This document shows, piece after piece, positions 8,670 through 18,862 of a DNA stretch of 64,000 nt. The notes below the pieces were generated by a model. The model was not told the origin of the DNA. It saw only the letters and a list, made by a program, of their open reading frames with translations, and did not search any database. Position 1 is the stretch's first letter. The number at the start of each line of letters is the position of its first letter. Source of the stretch: QHXW01 sp035280425 (GTDB lineage: Bacteria; Acidobacteriota; Terriglobia; Bryobacterales; Bryobacteraceae); assembly GCA_035280425.1 (NCBI GenBank), contig DATEFW010000016.1, positions 62,001-126,000 of the forward strand, given 5' to 3'. Position numbers and translations under genes: made by a program.

Positions 8670-9657
8670 ACGCGCCGACGTAAATTCTCCGGAATCGCGC
8701 GGCATCGGCGGCAAGTGCCACTTCAGTGTTGGGTTTTTGGCCGCGAATTTCCTCGGTCCGGCCGGCTTCGGGCGGCGATTGTTTGATCTCGATCGCGAGC
8801 GGACGCATGCGCACCACCGATGGATCCACTAGCGCCGCCGCGGCGAGCGCATCCCAGGCGTAGCAGGTTGCGCCGTCCTGAAAATCGCATTCGCGAGCCA
8901 CAAGATCGTGGACAAACCGGCCGAGCGGCGTCTGGGCTTGCGCACCGAGATTGCGCAGAAAAGCCGCGTCGACGGGAACTTCATTGGTGGCGTCGAGCGG
9001 GATGAGGCGGATGCGCGCGCCCGCAGCGAAAACGCGCTCGGCGGCCACCGGATCCACGAAAAGGTTCCACTCGGCGGTTTTGTTGTTGGTGTGGAACGCT
9101 CCGCCCTCGCCCAGGTTGCCGGGCACGCGCACCGCGCCACCCATGATCACCACTTCGACGCCATTCAGCGCTCCGGGCATTCGCTCCAGTGCTTCGGCGA
9201 GGTTCGTCAACGGTCCAAGCGCGAGGATGCGGACCGGCCGGCGGCGGTTACGCAATCTCGACGCCAGGTAGTCGGCCGCCGGTTGCTCCTCCGGCGCATG
9301 CAGCGCTTCGGGAACAAGGAGGCCGTGCAGAATCTCATCGGAATTTTTGCGCCAAGGCTCGGGAAACGCCGCTTCGCCGTGCATCGGCGTGCCGCGGCCG
9401 ATGTAAACGGGCAGGCGGCTGTGCCCGCCCATCTCCGCCAGGCGCAGCACGTTCCCCGCGCCGGCGCCCACGTGCGCCAGGCCGTTCGCCACGGTGATGG
9501 CCTCAATTTGCACGTCCCGCCGCGCGAGCAGAAACGCGATGGCCATGAAATCATCGCGCCCGCAATCGGTATCGATAATAACCGGCAAAGGTTCAGCCGC
9601 CATTCCGCAGATTCCAATTATGCAAAGTATCGCAAGCGCGCGGGCGGCCGGCTTCAA
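8635..9657 (-). CDS. Secreted nucleoside hydrolase
   Basis: A 340-residue inosine/uridine-preferring nucleoside hydrolase homologue that would cleave the N-glycosidic bond of nucleosides. The hallmark Ca2+-binding motif DTDCGRDD is at residues 29-36. GPLTNLAEAL, VVIMGGAV and the asparagine-rich EWNLFVDPVAAERVF region follow. Unlike cytosolic family members it has an N-terminal signal peptide (residues 1-20, ALAILCIIGICGMAAE), so it probably acts in the periplasm. The start is TTG, supported by a TTGA overlap with the dnaE stop. Salvage of extracellular nucleosides is a reasonable inference. Confidence 0.9.
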   Translation of the reverse strand: MKPAARALAILCIIGICGMAAEPLPVIIDTDCGRDDFMAIAFLLARRDVQIEAITVANGLAHVGAGAGNVLRLAEMGGHSRLPVYIGRGTPMHGEAAFPEPWRKNSDEILHGLLVPEALHAPEEQPAADYLASRLRNRRRPVRILALGPLTNLAEALERMPGALNGVEVVIMGGAVRVPGNLGEGGAFHTNNKTAEWNLFVDPVAAERVFAAGARIRLIPLDATNEVPVDAAFLRNLGAQAQTPLGRFVHDLVARECDFQDGATCYAWDALAAAALVDPSVVRMRPLAIEIKQSPPEAGRTEEIRGQKPNTEVALAADAARFRRIYVGAFTRADSTGAGL

Positions 9658-12600
9658 TTCGCCAGCACCTCAATGGCTTCGGCGCCGCAAAGCTTTTCGA
9701 TTTCCGCGCAGAATTCGCGATCGGGCCGCACTTTGGCGGGCACGTCGAGGATCACGGTGAAATCGCGCGGCGATTCCAGGCGCAGCCGAACCTGCGTCTC
9801 GCCGGGCTTGCGCACGAACAGATCGTTGAGCGAGGCCGCGCGGTCGCCGCCATTGCGTCCCAGCCACACGCGAATCGAGATCAGCGAAGGCAGCGGCACG
9901 CGGGCCACGTCGAGCGGCGTGATTTCCTGGATGGAGATTTTGGGCGCAGCATTTTCTTCCGGCAGCACCAGCGCGCGAACCAGCACCGCCTGGTCCTCGG
10001 CCACCATGGGCGCCAGGCGCTCGTAATTGGTGGTGAACAGCAGCGCTTCGACCGAGCCCTCACGGTCTTCGAGCACCATCGAGATCCACGGCTTGCCCTC
10101 GCGGTTGCGCTTGCGCTGGATGCCGGTGATCACGCCACACAGCGCGATTTCGGTGTTCTTTGATAAGCCCTCGAGATTGCCGCTCGAATGCGACGCCAGC
10201 TCGCGAATCTTGTCGGTGTAATGGTCGAGCGGATGCCCGGTCACGTAAAAGCCGAGCATTTCTTTTTCGCCTTGCAGCTTTTCGCGCAGCGTCCAATCGG
10301 GAACTGTGGGCAGAGGTTTTTCCACCGGGGCGTTCTCTTCGGCGAATGCATCGCCGAACAAGCCTCCCTGGCCGGATTCGCGCGCCCTCTGCGCGCGCTG
10401 CCCGGCTTCCATGGCTGCCTCGACCGCCGCGAACAACTGCGCGCGCGTGCCCTCGAGCGAATCCATGGCGCCGGCGCGGATCAGGCTTTCGATCATCCGG
10501 CGGTTGAGTGAACCGAGATCCACCAGCTCGCAGAATTGGTAGATCGAGCGGAAGCGCCCGGCCGTCTCGCGCGCCACGCGGATGGATTCGACGGCCGATG
10601 GCCCCAGGTTTTTCACCGCACCCAGGCCGAACCGAATGGCCTCGCCTACCGGCGTGAAGCTCCAGTCGCTCGAGTTCACATCCGGCGCCAGCACCGTAAT
10701 GGCCATGTCGCGGCATTCGTTGATGTACTTGGCGATCTTGGCCGGATTGCCGGTTTCCGAAGTCAGCAGCGCGGCCATGAAATCCACCGGGTAGTGAGCC
10801 TTCAGGAACGCCGTTACGAACGCCAGGAACGCATACGCCGCCGAATGCGATTTATTGAAGCCGTAACCGGCGAACTGCTCCATCAGCTCGAAGATTTTTT
10901 CGATTTTGCGCTCGGGGAAACCGCGTTCGAGCGCGCCGCGAATAAATCGCTGGCGCTGCGCCGCCATCTCTTCCGCTTTTTTCTTTCCCATGGCGCGCCG
11001 CAGCACGTCGGCCTCGCCCAGCGAATATCCGGCCAGTCTGCTCGCGATCTGCATCACCTGCTCCTGATACAGAATCACGCCGTAGGTTTCTTCGAGAATT
11101 TCTTTCAATTGCGGCAGCGGATAAGCGATGGCCTTGCGCCCGTGCTTGCGCTCGATGAAATCGTCGAGCATGCCGCCTTTCATCGGACCGGGACGGTAGA
11201 GCGCGTTGAGCGCGGTGAGATCCTCGATGCGCGTGGGCTGGTAACGCATGAGCACATCGCGCATGCCGGGGGATTCGAACTGGAACACGCCGCTGGTGAA
11301 GCCTTTGGAAAAAATCTCGTAGGCTTTGGGATCTTCGACCGGCAGATCTTCGAGCACCAGCTTCACGCCGTGCCGCTTCTCGATGAGCTTGATGGCGTCG
11401 TCGATGAGCGTGAGCGTCGTCAGGCCCAGAAAATCCATCTTGAGCAGCGACAGTTTTTCCAGGCCGTTCATGTCGTACTGCGTGACAATTTCGTCTTTGT
11501 TGGTCTTATAGAGCGGAACAAGATTTTTGAGCGGCTCGGGCGATATCACCACGCCCGCCGCATGCACCGAGCAGTTGCGCGCCAGGCCTTCCAGGCGCCG
11601 CGCCACTTGCAGGATATCGCCCACGCGCGCATCGCGCTTGGCGGCTTCGTCAAATCCAGGCTCGCTCTTGATGGCGTCGTCGAGCGAAATATTCAACACG
11701 TTCGGCACCATCTTGGTGATGCGCTCGACGTCCCCGAAGCTCATGTCGAGCACGCGGCCCACGTCTTTGATGGCCGCGCGTGCGCCGAGCGTGTTGAACG
11801 TGATGATCTGCGCTACCTGCTCGCGCCCGTATTTTTCGGTGACGTATTGAATCACCTCACCCCGCCGGTTCATGCAGAAGTCGATATCGATATCCGGCAT
11901 GCTGATGCGCTCCGGGTTGAGGAAGCGCTCGAACAGCAGGCCGTATTCGAGCGGATCGATGTCGGTGATCTGCATGGCGTAGCTGACCAGGCTGCCCGCC
12001 GCCGAGCCGCGGCCCGGGCCGACCGGAATTGACCGCGATTTGGCGAACCGGATGAAATCCCAGACGATCAGGAAGTACCCGGAGAATTTCATTTGCTGGA
12101 TCATCCGGATCTCGCGATCCAGCCGCTCGGTGTACTCGGCGAGATCGTGCTTCAGCCGGCCCTTGGCGCGCAAAGCTTCCAGGCGCGGCCGGCGCTTTTC
12201 AAACCCCTGGCGCGCGACGAATTCGAAATACGTATCGATCGATTGGCCTTCCGGCACATCGAAGCGCGGGAACGGCTCCTTGATCTTGTCGAGCTTCACC
12301 TGGCAGCGCTGCGCGATCTCCCACGGCCGGTCGACGGCGTCTTCGAGCTCGCCAAATAGCTGCAGCATTTCGGCTCGGGACTTAAGATAAAAATCGGGAT
12401 TCTCCCAGTGCATGCGCGCCGGATCCGACATGGTCTTGCCTGTCTGGATGCACATCAGGATTTCGTGCGCGCGGGCGTCTTCGCGGCGAAGGTAATGCGC
12501 GTCATTGGTGGCGACGAGCGGAATGCCGGTCTCCGAGGACAGCCGGTTGATCTGCGGCGCGACGCGCTTATCGGGCTCGAGGCCGTGATCCTGAATTTCG

Positions 12601-13118
12601 AGAAAGAAATTGCCGCGCCCGAAAATGTCCTGATATGTGTAAGCGAGGCGGCGGGCTTCTTCGTAGCGATCGGCCAGAATGGTTTCGTTGATATCGCCGC
12701 GCAGGCAGGCGGAAAGGGCGATGAGGCCCTTCGCGTGCGCGGAGAGCAGGTCTTTATCGATGCGCGGCTTGTAATAGAAGCCTTCGAGGAACGCGGTCGA
12801 GACCAGATCGATGAGGTTGCGGTAGCCTTCCTGCGTTTCGCAGAGCAGCACCAGGTGGTTGTAGCGGTCGCTTTCCGAGCGCGTGAGCCGCCCCTGCTGC
12901 GAGACATACACCTCGCACCCGATCACCGGATGAATGCCCTTGGCCTTGGCGGTGTTATAGAACTGGACGGCGCCGAACAGATTGCCATGATCGGTCATGG
13001 CGACCGCAGGCATGTTCTGCGCGGCGGCGGTATCCATGAGCTGCGAAATCTCGCACGCGCCATCGAGGAGCGAATAATCGGTGTGGCAATGCAGGTGAAC
13101 GAAGGGTGTCTCGGCCAT
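9654..13118 (-). CDS. dnaE: DNA polymerase III alpha subunit
   Basis: The replicative polymerase catalytic subunit, 1154 residues. The PHP domain opens with FVHLHCHTDYSLLDG. The palm carries PDIDIDF near residues 408-414 with the metal-binding aspartates, and GPGRGSAAGSLV precedes it. The fingers, tandem HhH region and OB-fold (IALCGVITGIQRKRNREGKPW) follow in normal order. I prefer the ATG at 13118 over the TTG two codons upstream. Length is typical of DnaE1. It is translationally coupled to the exported nucleoside hydrolase downstream. Confidence 0.97.
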   Translation of the reverse strand: MAETPFVHLHCHTDYSLLDGACEISQLMDTAAAQNMPAVAMTDHGNLFGAVQFYNTAKAKGIHPVIGCEVYVSQQGRLTRSESDRYNHLVLLCETQEGYRNLIDLVSTAFLEGFYYKPRIDKDLLSAHAKGLIALSACLRGDINETILADRYEEARRLAYTYQDIFGRGNFFLEIQDHGLEPDKRVAPQINRLSSETGIPLVATNDAHYLRREDARAHEILMCIQTGKTMSDPARMHWENPDFYLKSRAEMLQLFGELEDAVDRPWEIAQRCQVKLDKIKEPFPRFDVPEGQSIDTYFEFVARQGFEKRRPRLEALRAKGRLKHDLAEYTERLDREIRMIQQMKFSGYFLIVWDFIRFAKSRSIPVGPGRGSAAGSLVSYAMQITDIDPLEYGLLFERFLNPERISMPDIDIDFCMNRRGEVIQYVTEKYGREQVAQIITFNTLGARAAIKDVGRVLDMSFGDVERITKMVPNVLNISLDDAIKSEPGFDEAAKRDARVGDILQVARRLEGLARNCSVHAAGVVISPEPLKNLVPLYKTNKDEIVTQYDMNGLEKLSLLKMDFLGLTTLTLIDDAIKLIEKRHGVKLVLEDLPVEDPKAYEIFSKGFTSGVFQFESPGMRDVLMRYQPTRIEDLTALNALYRPGPMKGGMLDDFIERKHGRKAIAYPLPQLKEILEETYGVILYQEQVMQIASRLAGYSLGEADVLRRAMGKKKAEEMAAQRQRFIRGALERGFPERKIEKIFELMEQFAGYGFNKSHSAAYAFLAFVTAFLKAHYPVDFMAALLTSETGNPAKIAKYINECRDMAITVLAPDVNSSDWSFTPVGEAIRFGLGAVKNLGPSAVESIRVARETAGRFRSIYQFCELVDLGSLNRRMIESLIRAGAMDSLEGTRAQLFAAVEAAMEAGQRAQRARESGQGGLFGDAFAEENAPVEKPLPTVPDWTLREKLQGEKEMLGFYVTGHPLDHYTDKIRELASHSSGNLEGLSKNTEIALCGVITGIQRKRNREGKPWISMVLEDREGSVEALLFTTNYERLAPMVAEDQAVLVRALVLPEENAAPKISIQEITPLDVARVPLPSLISIRVWLGRNGGDRAASLNDLFVRKPGETQVRLRLESPRDFTVILDVPAKVRPDREFCAEIEKLCGAEAIEVLAN

Positions 13119-13223
13119 AGTCAAACTTCGCCCATGAGGGGCGGTCGGCGGGGAAGGGGCAATTACATTGTAGAACGGCGAAGGCGGCGGGAGAAATTTT
13201 CGACCGACCAGCGCCGAAATTTT

Positions 13224-13838
13224 TTAGTGAGTCCGCTTGAACTTCTGATGATGCATCACTCGGGGGTCTTTCGCCGTCTGAATTACAAGCTGGCCCGGAC
13301 ACCCGCCAAGATGGCCGAAGCCAGCCCGTGTAAGCCCGCCGGCTAAGTTCGTGCTCACAAGAATCGGACGCGACTCAAAGAGGCCGCGGTACGTGACGGC
13401 TATATTGTCATGCGGATGCATCCGGCGCAGGTGCCCGACCTCGCGGTCCACCTTGTCAATTTGATCGCGGTCAGGAATGTAAGCAGCTGAATCCCAATGA
13501 GGGCTGGTAATCTCAAGATAAAGTGAGAGGTTGATCGCATTCGCAAAATCCAGGCCTTTTTCGACGATGTGGGTGGGGCAGTTTGCATCCGAAAGAGCCC
13601 ATCCTTCCGACCAACTCTCATCGATTCCCCGGACCTCGACCATTTTCCCGTCGTACTTCATGCGATTTTGCAAGAGCTCGCAGACCGACAAAGGGGCATC
13701 TTTCTGAGGTTGCGCGCCGCCGAAACCGTCGAGCAGGGCTAACAGCAGGATCGAACAGCGTAAGCTCGTGCTTATGTGAAAAAATGCCTTCCTGACAGCG
13801 AATAGCGTTCTACTCCACCTCATACTTCCTGAGCACAT
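13224..13838 (-). CDS. Putative exported protein of unknown function
   Basis: Up to 204 residues with a hydrophobic N-terminal stretch (SLRCSILLLALLDGFGGAQ) that looks like a signal peptide after an unusually long basic leader. The mature part starts with SVCELLQNRMKYDGKMVEVRGID, reminiscent of small OB-like secreted domains found in acidobacteria; this is a resemblance only. It overlaps the kdsC stop by 29 bp on the same strand. The start is uncertain: ATG at 13838 or 13823, neither well spaced from a Shine-Dalgarno sequence. Four mature cysteines may form disulfides. Confidence 0.6.
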   Translation of the reverse strand: MCSGSMRWSRTLFAVRKAFFHISTSLRCSILLLALLDGFGGAQPQKDAPLSVCELLQNRMKYDGKMVEVRGIDESWSEGWALSDANCPTHIVEKGLDFANAINLSLYLEITSPHWDSAAYIPDRDQIDKVDREVGHLRRMHPHDNIAVTYRGLFESRPILVSTNLAGGLTRAGFGHLGGCPGQLVIQTAKDPRVMHHQKFKRTH

Positions 13839-14349
13839 CTCCCCACAACCCCTTGGCCTTGAAAATCAGCTCGATCACTTCGCGCACTGCGCCGCATCCG
13901 CCGGGCTTCGAGGTCACGTAGTGCGCGCGCGCCTTCACTTCCGGGCGAGCGTTGGCGGTCGCGACGGCGAAACCCACGCGACGCATCACGATCAGGTCCG
14001 TGAGATCGTCGCCGATGTAGCCGACTTCGCTCGGGTCGAGCTTGGAGTCGCGCAGAATCTCCTCGAAAATCGGAATCTTCTCGGTGTGGCCCTGGTAGAC
14101 GTAAGTGAATTTCGTCTGCCGGGCGCGCTCGACCGTAGCGGGAGATACGCGCCCGCTGATCAGCCCGGTCTTGATGCCTTTCCATGCCATCCATTGCAGC
14201 GCGATGCCGTCCTGCGAATCGAAGCCCTTGGTCTCGACCAGGTTTCCCGCGGCGTCGGGCACGTTGTAGAGGTGGCCGTCGGTCATGACGCCGTCCACAT
14301 CCATCAGCAGCAACTGAATACGGGCGGCAAGCTGGTTGATGTCGGCCAA
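13810..14349 (-). CDS. kdsC: KDO-8-phosphate phosphatase (HAD superfamily)
   Basis: A 179-residue HAD phosphatase that removes phosphate from 3-deoxy-D-manno-octulosonate 8-phosphate in lipopolysaccharide inner-core synthesis. Motif I is LLLMDVDGVMTDGH, motif II TGLISGR and motif III GYIGDDLTDLIVMRRVG; the family-specific GGCGAVREVIE tail is present. Length matches KdsC. The frame stays open to 14781 but would run into tilS. I chose the TTG at 14349 because AGGAG lies six bases upstream. It implies a Gram-negative-type outer membrane. Confidence 0.92.
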   Translation of the reverse strand: MADINQLAARIQLLLMDVDGVMTDGHLYNVPDAAGNLVETKGFDSQDGIALQWMAWKGIKTGLISGRVSPATVERARQTKFTYVYQGHTEKIPIFEEILRDSKLDPSEVGYIGDDLTDLIVMRRVGFAVATANARPEVKARAHYVTSKPGGCGAVREVIELIFKAKGLWGDVLRKYEVE

Positions 14350-14400
14350 AGCTTTCTCCTGAATGGGAATGAGCGCGCAGTCAATTGTTAGAATCGACTT

Positions 14401-15798
14401 GTGCTGGCGCGCGTTGCGGAAATCATCACCCGTTATAGCATGTTTCAAACGGGCCAACGCGTCGGCGTCGCGGTCTCGGGCGGCGCGGATTCGGTGTGCC
14501 TGCTGCACGTTTTGACGGAGCTCGCGCCTCGCTGGAACCTGCGGCTGAGCGTGCTGCATCTCGATCACCAACTGCGCGGCGAGGAGTCCCGCGAAGATGC
14601 GCGTTTCGTGCAGGAACTGGCGGAGCGGCTCGGGCTGCCGTTCAATCTGGGCGAGGTGGATGTCGGCCGCGTGGCGCGGGAAACCGGCGACAATCTCGAG
14701 CAAGCCGCACGCAACGAGCGGCGGCGTTTCTTTCTGGATTATCTGCGCTCGGGCGCGGCGGATCGCATCGCCATCGGCCACACCCGCTCGGACCAGGCGG
14801 AGACGGTGCTGTTCCGCTTCCTGCGCGGCTCAGGCACCGCAGGGCTCGCCGGAATTCGCCCGGCGACGGCTGAAGGCTTCGTGCGGCCGCTGCTGGAGAT
14901 CGATCGCGCATCCATCGAGCAATTTCTGCGCGAGCGCAACATCGCCTGGCGCGAGGATTCGTCGAACGCACGTCTGGATTTCGCGCGCAACCGCATCCGG
15001 CGCGAGCTGCTGCCAGCGCTCGCGCGCGATTGGAACCCGGCGATCGCCGAAACGCTGGCGCACACGGCGGAGTGGGCGCGGGAGGAGGAGGCTTACTGGG
15101 AAGTTGAGATCGACCGGCTGGCTGCCGCGCATCTCACCGTCAGGCCGCCGGCAGTTTTTCTGCGCGCCGATAGCGTAACCGGGCTGCCGATAGCCGCAGC
15201 ACGGCGGCTGGCGCGCCGGGCCGTCGAGCGAGTTCGCGGCGATCTGCTGGGTATCGACTTCGGGCACATCACGGCGATTCTGGCGCTCGCCGCTCAGCCG
15301 GAAGGTCACGGCCGGCTCCAGGTTCCGGGAGTTGATGTCTTCCGGTCTTTCGAATGGCTGCGGCTGGCGCCGCCAGGAATGGACAACCTGGAAAATCGCA
15401 ACTACCGCTTTCCGGCGCCGGTTCCGGGCAGCGTGCCGGTTCCGGGGACAAGCTCCGCGGTGCTCCTCCAACTGGTTGAAAATAAGTCATCTACGGGAAC
15501 TCAGGATTCCGGCTATAATAGTCGGATGGAAGGTTTGGACTGGGACCGTGTGCCCGGGGCGCTCGAATTGCGCAACTGGAGGCCGGGCGACCAGTACAGA
15601 CCGGTAGGCCACGCGGAAGAGGAAAAGATCAAATTCCTTTTCCAGGAGGCGCGTATTCCGTTGTGGGAGCGGCGCAGTTGGCCGGTGGTCACCAGCGGGG
15701 ACGCGATCATTTGGGCGCGGCGCTTCGGTCCGGCGGCGAATCTGGCAGCCACTCCGCACAGCCGGATGATCCTGAAAATCGAGGAGACTTCGGCGTGA
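14401..15798 (+). CDS. tilS: tRNA(Ile)-lysidine synthetase
   Basis: TilS adds lysine to C34 of tRNA-Ile(CAU), changing it to read AUA. The 465 residues start at GTG and contain the PP-loop SGGADS at about residues 26-31, then HLDHQLRGEESREDA and IAIGHTRSDQAETVLFRFLRGSG. The C-terminal substrate-binding domain has ELRNWRPGDQYRPVG and RIPLWERRSWPVV. It is divergent from kdsC across only 51 bp and lies 79 bp upstream of ftsH, a neighbour in many bacteria. Confidence 0.95.
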   Translation: MLARVAEIITRYSMFQTGQRVGVAVSGGADSVCLLHVLTELAPRWNLRLSVLHLDHQLRGEESREDARFVQELAERLGLPFNLGEVDVGRVARETGDNLEQAARNERRRFFLDYLRSGAADRIAIGHTRSDQAETVLFRFLRGSGTAGLAGIRPATAEGFVRPLLEIDRASIEQFLRERNIAWREDSSNARLDFARNRIRRELLPALARDWNPAIAETLAHTAEWAREEEAYWEVEIDRLAAAHLTVRPPAVFLRADSVTGLPIAAARRLARRAVERVRGDLLGIDFGHITAILALAAQPEGHGRLQVPGVDVFRSFEWLRLAPPGMDNLENRNYRFPAPVPGSVPVPGTSSAVLLQLVENKSSTGTQDSGYNSRMEGLDWDRVPGALELRNWRPGDQYRPVGHAEEEKIKFLFQEARIPLWERRSWPVVTSGDAIIWARRFGPAANLAATPHSRMILKIEETSA

Positions 15799-15877
15799 GT
15801 GGAGAAAAGTTGGAATCAACCCAAATGCGCGAGACGTCTATAGGGTTAGAAGTCTTAATTGTCCGCAGGGAGGGTGT

Positions 15878-17791
15878 GTGAATTCAAACATCAAGACGGC
15901 CATCTTTTGGGTCGTACTGATCTTCGTCGCGGTCCTGCTATGGACCGTGGTACGGACCGGCAAAGGCCCTCGCGAGAGGCAGATTAACTTCACCCAGTTC
16001 CTGGCGGAAGTGGATGCCAGCAAAGTCAAGCAGGTGACGTTTAGCGGCACCGATGTCAAGGGGGATTACAAGGATCCGAACGAAGGCGGCTTCCGCACGC
16101 AGTCTCCGTTGAACTATCCCGATCTGTACAAGATCCTGCAGGACAAAGGCGTGGTGATGGAGTTCAAGGAAGCGAATTCCAGCAACTGGATTTCGCTGCT
16201 GGTGAACGCGTCACCGTTTATTCTCCTGCTGGCCTTCTGGATTTTCATGATGCGGCAGATGCAGAGCGGCGGCAATAAAGCTTTAAGCTTCGGGAAGAGC
16301 CGCGCACGCCTGCATTCCACGCAACAGAAAAAAGTCACATTCAAAGACGTCGCGGGCGTGGAAGAGGCCAAAGAAGAGCTGCAGGAGATTATCGAATTTC
16401 TGCGCGAGCCGCAGAAGTTTCAGAAACTGGGCGGGCGGATTCCCAAAGGCGTGCTGCTGATCGGCTCGCCGGGCACAGGAAAGACGCTGCTGGCGCGAGC
16501 CATTGCGGGCGAAGCCAGCGTGCCGTTCTTTTCGATTTCCGGCTCGGATTTCGTCGAGATGTTCGTCGGCGTGGGCGCGAGCCGCGTTCGCGATCTTTTC
16601 GAGCAGGGCAAGAAAAACGCTCCGTGCATCATCTTCATCGATGAGATCGATGCCGTGGGCCGGCATCGCGGCGCGGGCTTGGGCGGCGGGCATGACGAGC
16701 GCGAGCAGACGCTTAACCAGTTGCTGGTGGAAATGGACGGATTTGAATCCAACGAAGGCGTGATCCTCGTCGCCGCCACCAACCGTCCGGACGTGCTCGA
16801 TCCGGCGCTGCTGCGGCCCGGACGTTTCGACCGCCGCGTGGTCGTGGGACGGCCGGATGTGGGCGGGCGCGAAGCGATTCTCAAGGTTCACACGAAGAAA
16901 ATACCGTTGGGTGACGATGTGGACTTATCAGTGCTGGCGCGCGGAACCCCGGGTCTTGCGGGCGCGGACCTCGCCAACCTGGTGAACGAAGCGGCTTTGA
17001 ACGCCGCGCGCCAGAATCGCAAGGTCGTCATGATGGTGGATTTCGAGCTGGCGAAAGACAAAGTGCTGATGGGCGCCGAGCGGAAGTCCATGATTTTGAG
17101 CGATGCCGAAAAGCGCAACACGGCTTACCACGAAGCGGGACACACGCTGGTAGCGGCGATGCTTCCGAACGCCGACCCGCTGCACAAAGTCTCGATCATC
17201 CCGCGCGGCATGGCGCTGGGCGTGACCATGCAATTGCCTATCGACGACAAGCATTCCTATAGCAAGGACTATCTGAACGACCAGCTGGCAATTCTGATGG
17301 GCGGCCGCATCGCCGAAGAACTCTACATGAAACACATGACCACCGGCGCCGGAAATGACATCGAGCGCGCCACGGATCTGGCCCGCAAGATGGTTTGCGA
17401 GTGGGGCATGAGCGAACTGGGACCGCTGAGCTTCGGCAAGAAAGAAGAGCAGATCTTCCTCGGCCGCGAGATCGCGCAGCATCGCGATTACAGCGAGGAC
17501 ACGGCCATCCGGATCGATGAGCAGGTGAAAAAGCTCGTGCAGAACGGCTACGACCGCGCGAAAAAGGTCATCCAGGAGAAATCCGACGCGTTGGTGCGCG
17601 TGGCCGAAGCGCTGCTCGAGCGCGAAGTGCTCGACGGCGCCGAGGTGAAGCAGATCATCGACGGCATTCCGCTCGCGCCGCGCTCCGGCAAGCCGAAAGA
17701 CGCCGAGGATCACACCCAGCAGGTGCTGCGTCCCGAAGGCGGACGGCGTGTTCCCGGGCTTTCCGAGGGCGAACGCCCGCAGCCGGCTTAA
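15878..17791 (+). CDS. ftsH: ATP-dependent zinc metalloprotease FtsH
   Basis: A 637-residue membrane-anchored AAA+ protease that degrades misfolded membrane proteins and regulatory substrates. Two membrane segments (about residues 7-25 and 110-127) flank a periplasmic domain. The Walker A GSPGTGKT is at residues 196-203, with the pore motif FVGVGASRVRD and second region of homology TNRPDVLDPALLRPGRFDRR. The zinc site HEAGH is at 418-422. The GTG start has a strong AGGGAGG upstream. Length and motif order are standard. Confidence 0.98.
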   Translation: MNSNIKTAIFWVVLIFVAVLLWTVVRTGKGPRERQINFTQFLAEVDASKVKQVTFSGTDVKGDYKDPNEGGFRTQSPLNYPDLYKILQDKGVVMEFKEANSSNWISLLVNASPFILLLAFWIFMMRQMQSGGNKALSFGKSRARLHSTQQKKVTFKDVAGVEEAKEELQEIIEFLREPQKFQKLGGRIPKGVLLIGSPGTGKTLLARAIAGEASVPFFSISGSDFVEMFVGVGASRVRDLFEQGKKNAPCIIFIDEIDAVGRHRGAGLGGGHDEREQTLNQLLVEMDGFESNEGVILVAATNRPDVLDPALLRPGRFDRRVVVGRPDVGGREAILKVHTKKIPLGDDVDLSVLARGTPGLAGADLANLVNEAALNAARQNRKVVMMVDFELAKDKVLMGAERKSMILSDAEKRNTAYHEAGHTLVAAMLPNADPLHKVSIIPRGMALGVTMQLPIDDKHSYSKDYLNDQLAILMGGRIAEELYMKHMTTGAGNDIERATDLARKMVCEWGMSELGPLSFGKKEEQIFLGREIAQHRDYSEDTAIRIDEQVKKLVQNGYDRAKKVIQEKSDALVRVAEALLEREVLDGAEVKQIIDGIPLAPRSGKPKDAEDHTQQVLRPEGGRRVPGLSEGERPQPA

Positions 17792-17841
17792 AAGCAGGCG
17801 CCAGGTGTTGGCGATCGCCGTGGTACTGTAATTGAGCGCTA

Positions 17842-18855
<1,014 letters not shown>

Positions 18856-18862
18856 GGACGCG

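Noticed and set aside
10536..12032. 498-codon plus-strand frame inside dnaE
   Set aside because: Fully antisense to the polymerase gene, with no family features.
14350..14781. N-terminal extension of kdsC
   Set aside because: It would run antisense through tilS. KdsC length and the AGGAG-preceded TTG at 14349 define a shorter gene.
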